In this document: positions 42,674 to 53,700 of the stretch, piece by piece
Numbering within the stretch: position 1 is the stretch's first letter
Layout of the letters: each line of letters begins with the position of its first letter
From: Larix kaempferi
Lineage: Eukaryota > Streptophyta > Pinopsida > Pinales > Pinaceae
NCBI GenBank assembly: GCA_027924585.1
Contig: BSBM01000712.1
Location: 4,056,501-4,120,500 of the forward strand
Length of the DNA: 64,000 nt
Reading direction: 5' to 3'
Made by a program: the position numbers and the translations under genes
The notes under the pieces: generated by a model
The model's input: only the letters and a program-made list of their open reading frames with translations
What the model was told of the DNA's origin: nothing
Database searches by the model: none

Positions 42674-43588
42674 CCTAAGGTAGCAGGACCTTTGCAGCCG
42701 ATTACTATCTCAAAACCTTTCGAACAATGGGGTATAGATGTCATTGGAGAGATAAACCCAAATTCTTCTCTACAACATCGATACATCCTGATGGCCACCG
42801 ACTACTTCACCAGATGGACGAAGGCCACCCCATTGCGCAATATCAATGAAGATGCAATCATCAACCTCTTGAAAGAAAGCATCATAACTAGGTTTAGGGT
42901 TCCAATTTCCCTAGTTTTTGATAATGCTCCTTATTTCTCATCTTTTAAGATAAATGATTTTGCTTATGAATGGGGAATTAAATTGCATTATTCAACCAAT
43001 TATTACCCTCAACGAAATGGATTAGCTGAATCTTCAAAAAAAAATCTCATCCGAATTCTCAAGAAGACTATGATAGAAAATCAGTGAAGTTGGCATACAG
43101 CTCTCCCAAACGCCTTATGAGCAGATGGGGTGACTCCAAAAAATGCATTAGGGTTTTCCCCTTACACTCTCGTCTATGGCAAGGAAGCGATTCTCCCTCC
43201 CAATATCTTTCGTCCATCCTTACAGTTTTCCCAAGCCTCTCGAGGGTCTGGTAGTCAAGTCTTGCAATCTAGGATCAATACTTTGCTTCAGCTTGAAGAA
43301 GCCCAACAGAATGCCGAAGACTGATTTCATCAACATCAAGACATAGTCAAAAGATGGTTCGATAAGAGGAAGTCTGGTAAAAGAATTTTTGAAGTAGGAG
43401 ATTTAGCTCTTAAATGGGACCATAATCATGAAGGCAAGGGGATGCACATGAAATTCCAACACTTATGGATAGGCCCTTACCAAATCTCTGCAAAGCTCGG
43501 CCTGTCCACTTACAAACTAACAGACCTCCAGGGAGAGGAAGTAACCCTTCCTCTCAATGGCCTCGCCTTGAAACAATACTTTGCATAG
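42674..43588 (+). pseudogene. pol: X integrase
   Basis: The catalytic triad is readable: FEQWGIDVIGEI (first Asp), SLVFDNAPYF (second Asp), YYPQRNGLAESSKKNL (Glu). The C-terminal region continues KNALGFSPYTLVYGKEAILP, an Arg/Lys helix, and the SH3-like end GPYQISAKLGLSTYKLTDL, closing KQYFA and TAG at 43586. Stops near 43087, 43120 and 43322 are in-frame single-codon lesions. No chromodomain, as expected outside chromoviruses. Confidence 0.9.
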
Positions 43589-46500
43589 TCTCAATGAGAC
43601 TTTCTGTACATAAATAAAGCTTTTCTTTTATTTTACTTCAGTCTTTGTTTTCTGTGCTTCATCTAGATTTCCTTTTTCTCTTAGCCTTTGAACTTTTGTA
43701 CAAATTTGTCTTCCTGCATCACCTGCAATTGGGCCTCTCATGAAGGCAGATCTTGCAAGAAATCGTACAACTCGTGAAGCTAGAAATGTATCCTAGAAAG
43801 AAATTTTACCCATTCATTTGGGGCTTTGCTGATCGTTCTCCAGAATGAAGAGATCTTGTTCTATTGGTCACACTAACCCTTGTTTAAATAGCAGAGATCT
43901 ATGATTATCTTTATCACTATCTTTGGGCTCCATCCACCATCACACTTAAAAGCATCTCAAGAAGATCGATGTGTTTGGACCCACGAAAGAGTATCACATC
44001 TCGAAGGCATAGGGTATTGAAATGACTCCATGCTGCAAATTTAAACCCAAAAGGGATTATAATCAAGGGTCTGTTTTCTAAAGATTCTCACCTCAATCAA
44101 AGCACGACTGAGATAAAAGCAAAGCATACAAGTCAAGAAAGCTGTCCAAAATACTCAGCTCAAGTTCGGCTCCTCTCCGTTTATGAGGCTTGATAAAACA
44201 ATAAAATCTCTCACTCACAGAAAAGGGCATTATGGATTGAGGAGCCAAAATCAAAGACCGTATTTTAAAGAAAATATTTCTGGAAGGATGAAACAACAAA
44301 ACTATCAAATGTATGAATATCCAAACAGATGCAGGCGGCATGGGAATGAGGAACAAGAGCAATGGTGTCTATGAGATGTTGTTGCAAATCATGTGGAGTC
44401 CGATAGCAGTGGTCATCTGAAAGATGAATCTTCTAAAATGAACCCCATATGTTGGCCCTTGGAAAGTTTTAAAGATGTCTTCATCGAATCTCCCTTCTCC
44501 CAATGACCAATGGATAAAGTGACTTCTTCCTTTGCCGAGATTGGAAAGCTTAAGCCGACTGCTACACATAAGGTGAACAGCTTTTAAAAGGAATTCTTCC
44601 GATCAACGAGATAGCTTCAAAGATCTGTGTTTGCTAGCGATTCGCCAATTGTTGTTGCTGCAACATCCTTCCCCAAAATTTTGAATTTATTTGGGGCCCC
44701 TCCTTTGAACACTTTTGTAGAAAGCTTTTTACTTCATCCTTACATTTGTTTTCTTTGACTAGGCAGAATTTCATCGCCTGCTTCCAAAAGAGTTTTCTCA
44801 TTTGTCTAAGGAAAAGTCATCATTTTCCTTTAGCGCAGATTTTGGTCTTAACTCCCCGCTGTAGCTCAAGTTTTAGCCTTAAGTCCGCCGCTGCTTTGAC
44901 GCACCTTTAACCATAAGTTCCTCGCTTGGTGCAGACTTTAGCTCTAACTCAGCCGCCCTTTTGACAAGTCCCAAGTCTTTTATCTGGCGCAATAAGCCGG
45001 CCACCATTAGCGCAAGAGATAATTTTTCTCGGTCGCTTGAGGTGCAAGAATTATCACTATCATCCCGCCTTGGAGCTACGCTTCACTTCCTTCGAAGGAT
45101 TAAAAGTTGGCGCATTCCGCCCCAGTGCAACTATGATGATAGAGTCAACTCCCCAAGCACTGAAGATGTGCTTATCCTTCCCACTTGCAAATCCTGCATT
45201 TCATCTTTCACGATAACTCATGTGTGGCGCAGTTTTATGAGCACAGCCCTAAGGCGAGGATAGCCGACTGAGCGTGAGGTTTATTTTTGGATGTGCGCTT
45301 GCCACATAGCGCGAAGCATTACACTCTCCGCTTGGCGCGAAAGTTAAAATCGGTACTCGGTGCGAAAATATCTCCTCGATCCCTGTGCACCGACAGAGTT
45401 GGTAAGGCCTTTAATAAAACCATTTGCCACTCTTAATGACAGATTTATCAAGCCCCGTGCTCATAACCCTGCCAAATTTAAATGTATGAGAGCATTTAAC
45501 TCTTCCCCTATTTAACGCATGCAACGGCGTTTTGGGTTTTTATTTAGTCATTTGCACTCAGAGCACTCGCCATTCGCATTGAAGTTCGAGACTGCCGTTC
45601 ACTGCAAACAGTTGAGGTCTTGGAACGCTCGCCATACTGACAGGTAGGCTCTTTCCCAATCCTACTCTTGGATTAGTAGGTTAAAAAATCATCCACGCAC
45701 AGTTTGAGTAGCTCAAGTGGCCTTCGTTTTTCTTTGCATGAAAGCTAGAAAGGATGTAGGACAACCACTATTCTTTTCCCTATGAGGATATGAAGCCACC
45801 ACTTTCATACCAGGGTAGAGATGGCCCCATCTCACAGGCACGCAAGTCTTTCCCCTCTGTTTCGTTTTTGTCTCTCCTGGTTTTCCTTTCATAGTTTTCA
45901 TTCGCCAAGCGAAACCCGCAGCTCCCCACGACCGCATTTGAAAGTTTTATGTGTTTTCTTCGTTGTGTAATAATCTGTTTCGGTTTGAGGATATTCTTCT
46001 TTGAGTAGAGTCTCTCTTTTCTAAAAGTATGAAGTGCTTATCCCGCTCTGGTCATGAGGTCGAATCGTCCCAGCGGTATTTTTAGCGGCCGTAGAGTTTT
46101 TCACTCAAACCCGTAGAAGCCACAGCATCCCAAAGCCTTGTTTGCAAAGCTCCCTACCAAGCATCTTCTGCGTGTAAGGCTTGACTCTTCTCGCTCCTTG
46201 CAGTTAATGTTTCATGCTATAAGCACCAAGATACCCTGCTCAACCAAGAGAAAGGTTTATTCATGCCGTGGTTGCATAAAACCCAGATTGCTCGGCCGAA
46301 GCTACCATGGAGATGTGTTAAATCAGCCCATCAAGCCCATTTAGAAACTTGAAGTTATGGCCTGATCCTTAGCCGATAAATCCTGCGTCTGCAGAACTTA
46401 TCCATCTTCAGTGTAGCTTCCACTATAAGTTTCCAGCGCATGAAATGTTTAAACATTGATGCACAGACAATATCGTGTGCATTATGCTAAGCGCTAACGC

Positions 46501-46905
46501 AAAAAATAAGGTTAGGAGAGCACATGCGAATGTGTTTAGCTTGAGCGCACAAATGAAATTATGGCGCTGGGGCATGAAATATTTTAGCTCTCAGTGCAGG
46601 AAATGCATTATCACTTGGCGCCCAAATAATTTCAGGTGCCGGTGCACATAGAACGTTCAAATCTTAGCGCATAAATTCCCACTTATACCCCAGCGCACAC
46701 TAGATCGCTCATCTTAGCGCGCGCAAAATCCGAAGCGCGGTGCAAAGCTTAATTTTGGCGCCAGCGTAGAAATCTTCATTAGACTCACACAAGTTTGTGT
46801 CACAATTCAAAGGATACCTACACACTAAAAATGAATGGCGGAGACCCAAAATGATCTTTCCCATTGTCCTGATGTTTTGTGTTTGTTTTTAGCATGAAGG
46901 GACAT
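43589..46905 (+). other. X 3' internal region, 3.3 kb, GCGC-rich
   Basis: Non-coding apart from a possible small antisense ORF. From 44653 it matches X' (14015-16264). Recurrent TTAGCGCA, TTTTGGCGCC and TTGGCGCC words are spread over 44840-46770 and are better preserved here than in X'. Ends in the polypurine tract GAAGGGACAT (46896-46905). 43589-44652 has no counterpart elsewhere in the window and no recognised content. Confidence 0.6.
45713..45937 (-). CDS. Small antisense ORF in the X 3' region (74 codons)
   Basis: Counterpart of 15075-15296: MRSWGAAGFAWRMKT at the start and FLAFMQRKTKAT at the end. Both copies are open, and the single length difference is three bases. Function unknown; see the other copy for caveats. 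Confidence 0.3.
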   Translation of the reverse strand: MRSWGAAGFAWRMKTMKGKPGETKTKQRGKTCVPVRWGHLYPGMKVVASYPHREKNSGCPTSFLAFMQRKTKAT

Positions 46906-48416
46906 TGTTGAATTAAGCTTAAACATGAATTGAAGATAATTATGATTGTTTAAGACAACCTCTTTTTTTTGAAAATGTTATATTTTGGCTTTGTTATAGA
47001 GTGTTGCTAATGCTTGGAATAGTGGTCTAACTAAAGTCTTTTGGTATTGCCTTGATGACCATGGGATTACCATGCATAGGAAGTCGACAAAGAAGAAGGT
47101 AGCTCAGAAAGTAACCTCAGACTCAGAGGTTGAGGTTCTATTAGATACTTCTCTCGTCATGATGTTTGCTGACACGCAAGCTACCACTGGTGTTTCCCCT
47201 GGGAGCTCCGCTTCTAAATTTCAATGGGGTGATCTATACAGATTCATCATAGCTTAGGATAGTTCAAAAGCTCCTATAGAGGATGCCCTAGTGTATGCCA
47301 AAATCAGAAGGTCTCATTTGCATAAGGAAACAACTCGGCCAAAGCTATTCCCTTGTTCCGAAGTTATTTGATGGCTTATTCCTAACATCCAGACTGACAC
47401 AAGGCTCATGACTGATAAAAATGGGTTAAAACTGGCATCTTTCACTCCCGAGCATGTTACGGCTGCCTATAGATTGCCTGCATCGAGGGCTTATTTGGAC
47501 GATGACTGGATGGAAAAGCATCAAATGGACTTGCTAGAAACTGCCTGTAGGATGACTATAAATGACAGGCAGATCAGGAGGAGGCAGAATAATGAATATG
47601 AGAGCATCTCCTAAAAACCCCTTACAGCTTCATCATCTTAAAACCACTTATACTATGAAACGAGAACTCGACACAGTTCTCGTTTTTCTCTCTCCTAATT
47701 TTAGTAGGTATTTTTAGCTCCGTTTCAAAAAGGGGTGATGCCAGTATCACACATTTTCATTTCGAGGCATTTTTTGGGACCTTTGAATTATCTTTATCGT
47801 AAAAAAAAATTAGTTTCCATTTTCAGGTACATTTTTAGAAATTTAGCAAAATAGCATACATTTTTAAGCAATTTATAATGAAAAACATATACATTTTGCA
47901 ATTTTTTCTATAAAATAAGACATTTTTATGGACAAAATAAGACACTTTTATTGACAAAATTGTAAAAAATTCCAGACAATATAGACATTTAAAACCATTT
48001 TCAATCAATTTTCAGATATGTTTTGTATAAAAATGATACTATTTCATATTATTTTCCGAAAAGTGTTGATTCACATAAATTCAAGAAAAACTATACAAAT
48101 TATTTGTAAAAAACATATTTCAAACATTATATATAGAAATTTTATTTCTAAAATTAAGTCTGAAAGTCAAAACATTACTAATATATCTTATCAAAATATT
48201 ATCAAACTTAGAATTTTTTTCAAAACATGAAACTAATCAACAATATCATGGAGGCCAAATTCATGTCCTCTTCTGCTGCATGTTTCCCCCCTCTAACATT
48301 ATAATAAAATAAATTAAAAAACAAATTAAACTAACCCCTAACAACATTATAATAAAAAATTCCTAACAACATTATAATAAAAAATTTAAAGAAAAATTAA
48401 AAACAAATCAAACTAA

Positions 48417-48542
48417 CCCCGTCGATGCCCGGCATCGAGGGGGCCGTGAGGGCCGCCCTTTGGCGCCCAAGCGAGTGACCTCCCTTGCTTGGGCGCCAAA
48501 GGGTGGCCCTCACGGCCCCCTCGATGCCGGGCATCGACGGGG
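48417..48542. repeat. GC-rich hairpin in M, 56-bp arms
   Basis: Arms 48417-48472 and 48487-48542 are reverse complements with one mismatch around a 14-bp centre. A third partial copy of the arm follows to about 48580. Contains TCGATGCC/GGCATCGA cores and TTTGGCGCCC. Confidence 0.9.
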
Positions 48543-48589
48543 GCCCTGAGGGCCGCCCTTTGGCGCCCAAGCGAGCAACCTTTAAACAA

Positions 48590-49245
48590 AATTTAAAAAT
48601 ACATTAAAAAAAAATACTAAGTATCTATATACTAACCAAATTTACATTATAAATTTTTTTAGAAAAACTATACAAAAATTTAAAAACAATTAAAACAAAA
48701 ATTTAAAAACAATAAAAAAATCTAACTATACAAAATTTTAAAATAAATTAAAAAATAAAATAATTAAAAAAAAATTAAACTATAAAAAATTAAACAAACT
48801 TTGAACAAAATTTATAAAAAATTAAACAAACTTTAAACAAAAAAAATTAAACAAAATTTAAAAAACCATAAACTATACAACAATTAAACAAAATTAAAAA
48901 AAAAATAAAACAAAATTAAAAAAAAAAAACAAAATTAGGAAAAACTATACAAAAATTAAACAAAATTTAAAAAAAAAAAACAAAATTTAAAAAAACATAA
49001 ACTATACAACAATTAAACAAAATTAAAAAAAAATAAAACAAAATTAGAAAAAATTATACAAAATTAAACAAAATAGAAAAAAGAAAACAAAATTTAAAAA
49101 ATAAAACAAAATTAAAAAAATAAAACAAAATTAAAAAAAACTATACAAAAATTAAATAGAATTTAAAAACAAATAAACAAAATTTAAAAAATAAAACAAA
49201 ATTTAAAAAATAAACAAAATTTTAAAAAAAATAAACAAAATAAAC
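48590..49245. repeat. A+T-rich low-complexity desert in M
   Basis: Runs of AAAATTAAACAAAATTT-type words on a diffuse repeat of about 20-40 bp; almost no G. No coding content. Confidence 0.85.
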
Positions 49246-49250
49246 AATGC

Positions 49251-49471
49251 AATGGGCGGCCTCGGGGCCAGCCCTCGATGCCGGGCATCGACGGCCGGCC
49301 CCGAGGGCCGCCCATTGGCGCCCGAGCGGGCGGACGTCCGCCGCTCGGGCGCCAATGGGCGGCCCTCGGGGCCGGCCGTCGATGCCCGGCATCGAGGGCC
49401 GGCCCCGAGGGCCGCCCATTGGCGCCCGAGCGGCGGACGGGCGCCGCTCGGGCGCCAATGGGCGGCCCTCG
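49251..49471. repeat. Alternating GC-rich palindrome ladder in M
   Basis: Two cores alternate in inverted order: CGATGCCGGGCATCG (centred about 49281 and 49387) and CGGACGTCCG-like (centred about 49336 and 49437), linked by CCATTGGCGCCCGAGCG arms. Nearly all G+C, inside an A+T desert. Overlapping open frames here on both strands are by-products of the palindrome. Confidence 0.9.
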
Positions 49472-52400
49472 AAATTATTAGAGAAATTATTAGAGAAATT
49501 TGTTTTTTTGTTTAATATGCAATTTTCCTGAAAGTTGTAATTTATCTCTTCAAGAAAAAGAAAAAATTTCAATTTAAGGTTGATTTTAAAGTTTTGTTAA
49601 ACAACAATATGGGATGTTTAGGCCATGGCTCTATTTTTTACCCTAAAAAAAAATACGTGTATACTGGCATCAACACTTTTCTATTTGGGGGGTGTTTTTG
49701 GTGTTTTTTTTGCAAAAATCATCGTTTTTATGGGTAGAGTTCTCGTTCATAGTATATAGTTCTCGTTTCATAGTATAAGTGGTTTTAATGTTGAGTAGAC
49801 TCTTTGGCATGCCTAATGGCAATGTGTTTAAGATCAGATGGGTGTCGGTGATGTTTCACATAGCCATAAAAGGCACCATCTTCAACTGGGCTGAAATAAT
49901 TTCAGATAGCTTGGCCTCACAGTTAACAGTATCCCAAGGAGGACTAGCCCAAAAGAAGGCAGATTTCTTCATGTCTTCATACCTGATTGACTGCATGTTA
50001 AGCAAGCATTTGTTCCCGGACTTGGGTTTCTCTTGGAAGCCAAATAAAACAGCTTTCTTCATAGCTTACCAGTGTACATGGGCAAGTAAATACGTAAGCC
50101 ACTACAAGATGATTTGCGAGAGGTTTATCATGCCATTGTACTAGCTTATCTTTGTTCAAGAGCCAGATTGTATGTCGGAGAATGCTATGCCCATCATTGA
50201 ACGATATGGGGACTATTAACATAGTGCAGAAGGCACATACATCAGGATGAGTGGAGGGACTCATGAGCCATTTATGTTGCCTCGTTATGTTACAGATTTT
50301 GTAATTCATAAAGAGGCCGTGAGAAAACTCTTCGGCACCCGCGTAATAAGCAAGCACTTAACAGACAAAAGAAAGGCCATGTATCCTCCCATGCCATTTA
50401 CCATCGGAGCTTATAGCCTCCCAAGAACAAGAGATAGAGAAAATTATGCTCAAGGATTAGAAGTTTTCCATTTTGGCTCAGTCCCTTTCAGAAGGCATGA
50501 CCCCAACGGTGTGGTAAGCAGGCATTTCCTTGACCTCAAGCTCTCCTTTGACTATGCTCATGCGGTGGACCGAGATGAGGAATTCTGCAGGAGCACCCGC
50601 AACCTAACTGAGTTAGGAAAGCGTTACAATACGAAATCTATGAAAGATCCAAGCCCCAAACCTGTCGGTTTGATCCAAAGAGAGAGGGAGGCATCAACCT
50701 CACAATCAGGGGACCCATCAAAAATGGAGCAGGACAGAGTGCTCCAAGAGCAAGCTCTCAAACAACAGCAGGACCAAGAGCAAGAAAGGATTCAAGGTGA
50801 GCTGGCTACCAAGCTTCAACATGAGGAGATTGAGAGGAAGCAACAAGAGCATGCCTCTAAGTTCGAATAGAAAGAATAGGCTACCAGGATTCAGAAAGAA
50901 AGAGAAGATCAGGTATCCCAAGAGCAAGCTTCCAAGCAATAGCACGAGGAAGAGCAAAGGCCCCTGTCTGAAGGAGCAGATGGATTGCAAACACAGCAAG
51001 AAAAGTCAGTGGGAGAGAAGGGGAAAGAGCAGACATAGAAGTCTCTCGAGCCAGAGCCATCTACTCCGATAGATATGGAAGTAGACCCACCATTGATATG
51101 CACTCCAGTGGGAACTCAGGAAGAAGGTGCCTATTCAGGGAGCTTAGCGCTAACCCCATATAACCCCAGGAAGTAGCAGAAAATAGCAGACCTGGATACT
51201 GTATATTTTAGTGAGAAGAAAAGGGCCATCATTGATAGGAGAGTAAAGAAAATGGAAGCCAAGACAAAGAATGTGGAAACCGAGGAGGAGGATTATGAAC
51301 TATGGATAACAGAGAAAACATTGGTCCAAGGAACTGATGCCAAACCCACATTCCAAACTCAATGTACCGTGGCATCAGCTAAGGAAACTAAAGCTAATAT
51401 TGATTTTTTGAAAGAAAAGATAAAGCATTACAGAGAACAGTGCCTTAAGATCAAAGATGATAGAAAGAAAGAAGTATTGGAAGCAAATAAACAGAAGGAG
51501 AAATACAATGCGTTGTCAGGAGAGCATCTGGTGCTCAATTCAGGAGTTCTCCAGCTCAAGAATGAGAAGAACTCCTTAGAAATGCAGTTGGCTTTCTCTG
51601 AAGGTGAGCTGGAGAATCTGAAGGCTCGGATAACAGAATTGGAGGAACTCAAAGCGAATAGGGCTCAGCAAATCCAGCACCACCAACAAGAATGTGAAGG
51701 GCTGATTCAAGAAAAGGAACAACTAGCAAGAAAGCTCAAAGAGGCAGCGGAAGACCAACAAAATTTGTCCACGTTTCGCAAACAAGCATGTGATATGCGG
51801 ACTAAAATTCATCAGCTTCTAGTACTGATCTCGGAAGAGATTTGGAGCATGAAAGAGATGATTAAGAAGATGAAAACAATTGAAACCAAAGCCCTAAGGA
51901 CTCGAGAAAGTTTTGTAGATCATGTAGAGAAACTGAAACAACAATCTGAGTAGAAAAAGGGAAAATCTCACCTCCCTTCACACTTACGCGCCCCTACAGG
52001 GGATGAATTGGACGTGGACATAGGAATTCTTGAATTCGCCAGAGATTGCGGTACCAAGCTAAGTTCGAAAATCAAAAGGATGGTCCACAAGTGTTGTTCC
52101 ATCTATTCCGCACTCAAGGAATCACTTAGTAAATGGCATCTGGTTATCCCCGCCTCCATTTATGATTTCCCAAAATAAGAAGATCGAGTGTTCGAGTTGC
52201 AGAATGAGCTGGATGATGACTTGTCTTACATCAAGAAGATAGAGGTATTGGCTCAGGACGAATTTCAACAGTTCATTTTCCAGCCTGCAATACATATTTA
52301 CTTCTTGGAAGCAATGGAAAAAAGGCCACACGGGGTAAAGTGCTGATCAAATCGGACCTTCGTAAGCATGAAATAGCATCCCAGGCAACAGTATCTTCTC

Positions 52401-52743
52401 GCAGCAAGCTCATCGTAAAGGATATCAACCAATGGACCTCGTACATTCAAAGTATTGATGGCCCGATAATTTCAAGCAAGCCAGTTGGTGGAGATGTGTC
52501 TTCAACTCAACAGGCAGAAGCCCCAACAGAGTAGACAAATCATTCTTATTTTGTTTTAATCAAGTGGAGAAGCTAAAATTCTACCTTTGTAAAATTGCTT
52601 TAAAAGGATAGTTGGTCCCTAGTTTTGTCCTATTTGTAAAAGCCTCCACGTATTCATAAGCTTTGTAAGAATGCGATGAAAGCCAGGGAAGGTGGTTATA
52701 GAATTGGCGTACACTTGTCTGACCAAGAGGCACCTTGTAAAGT

Positions 52744-52751
52744 TATAAATA
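52744..52751 (+). promoter_or_regulatory. TATA box of X LTR 2
   Basis: TATAAATA, matching 19956-19963. Confidence 0.7.
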
Positions 52752-53450
52752 GAAGGTTAGAAGGAATAGAGAGGATCTTTTTTGGCAGGGGAAAAGAAGC
52801 TTCTTAGCTTGTACGAACTATTTTGTAATGAGCTCCAGGGAAGCAATTTTTGCCTAATAAAGAGCCTGAGGGAGACATTTGTTTTTCCTGTAAATGTGGA
52901 CTTGATGGATGCTGGATTATTCTTATGACATTCTGACACTGCTGTGAGATATTTCCTTGCTATTCGGAATTGTTTCTGTCTGATGAATGATCTCACTATT
53001 TTCTGTGCAATGATGTTTTCCTAAATGAGTAATAGAATTCTTTCACATTGATTAAAAGTTATCCTTTATATCTTTAATCTCTTGTTGTAGATGTATCTTT
53101 GTGATTTAATGGTTATATGTGGATATTTAGATGCTTCTTTCAACACATTACTCATATTTACAGTTTGCTCCTTGCAAGGATAGATTAGATTTATTTCAGT
53201 CTTAGATACAGATTTGTTTCAAGCTCTACATTTAGATTAAATTAGCTTAGGCACTTGCACATCATTTTAACAATAAAATAAAAATAACGGTGGATCAGGC
53301 CATAATCGGTGTAAAAGAAATCAAATCTAACAGTAGCCGAAACTGCTAACCGGACAAATTCCCCATACCAAATGGTGGACAATCTAATTGGGATAGTCTA
53401 CCGGGGAGAATCTCTTTCTGCTTGATGTTGCAATCTTCGAGGCATCAACA

Positions 53451-53700
53451 ACTGCCCAGGTGAAAAAGAACTCGACTGCTCCATCAGTCTCCTATATTCT
53501 TCTTCAGAAATCCATGTTGCCTCTTGCAACTCATCATCCTTCCAATGAACCAGATATTCTTTCTTTCACGAAGTATGCGTCTCTCCAACTTCGCGTTCCT
53601 CTAACACTTCAACAATTTCCTCCTTGTCATGTCGACCTGGAATATGCACCATCTAGTCGATGTTTGACACTTTTGTGTTGCTGCTAGTTGAACCTTCTTC
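53451..53700 (-). pseudogene. pol: Z chromodomain
   Basis: Minus strand: EEIVEVLEER near 53620, then in shifted frames LVHWK and ELQEATWISEEEYRRLMEQS near 53550-53480. This is the chromodomain signature (hydrophobic-Val-x-Trp-Lys ... Trp-x-x-x-Glu) that targets integration to chromatin in chromoviruses. At least one frameshift. Ends SSSFSPGQ at the X border. Confidence 0.75.

Larger units (their letters stand above)
47641..49785. mobile_element. DNA-transposon-like insertion M with 28-bp inverted ends
   Basis: Ends are exact 28-bp inverted repeats beginning AAACCACTTATACTATGAAA. Flanks are TA (47639-47640; 49786-49787), equally readable as TTAA, and removing M restores LTR colinearity with copy 1. 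Subterminal repeats: ACTATGAACGAGAACT on the right, and TGATGCCAGTAT near both ends (about 47736 and, inverted, 49665). The interior has no ORF with a domain: an AT desert (about 48590-49245) and GC-rich palindromes. Non-autonomous; superfamily not assigned. Confidence 0.8.
47072..52346 (+). pseudogene. LTR-borne orphan ORF of X, copy 2, split by M
   Basis: Same product as 16430-19558. ATG at 47072, TGA at 52344-52346. Lesions: a stop at 47255, another near 47370, a one-base deletion near 47607, the M insertion, and further stops such as those near 50218, 50868, 50941, 51037, 51951 and 52177. All of these are sense codons in copy 1. The longest open part (51252-51953) is almost wholly coiled coil, and 50247-50870 carries the MSGGTHEPFMLPRYV segment. 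The candidate splice acceptor before the ATG is lost here. Confidence 0.6.
14015..53450 (+). mobile_element. Tat-like Ty3/gypsy composite X'-X with 4.4-kb LTRs
   Basis: Plus strand: X' 3' end (14015-16264), LTR (16265-20661), PBS (20667-20685), gag (20694), protease, extra RNase H, RT, RNase H, integrase (to 43588), 3' region with polypurine tract (to 46905), LTR (46906-53450). It is interrupted by V in RT and by M in the downstream LTR. After removing M and a 2-bp duplication the second LTR is 4398 bp against 4397 for the first. No matching TSD joins the outer flanks, which is expected if the left end was lost by recombination. The Tat-like label rests on the extra RNase H and the vestigial gypsy RNase H. 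Confidence 0.8.
46906..53450 (+). mobile_element. X LTR 2 (6545 bp, including insertion M)
   Basis: TGTTGAATTAAG after the polypurine tract to GCATCAACA at 53450, then chromovirus Z. It contains M (47641-49785). Without M and one TA it is 4398 bp, matching LTR 1 (4397 bp). TATA box at 52744-52751. The last 1.1 kb (52347-53450) is non-coding. Confidence 0.9.

Noticed and set aside
48018-48230. 70-codon Ile/Lys/Asn-rich frame
   Set aside because: Lies in the A+T-rich interior of M; composition alone explains it.
49222-49572. Several Pro/Arg/Gly-rich open frames on both strands
   Set aside because: They fall on the GC-rich palindrome ladder; the frames mirror each other and follow from composition and symmetry.
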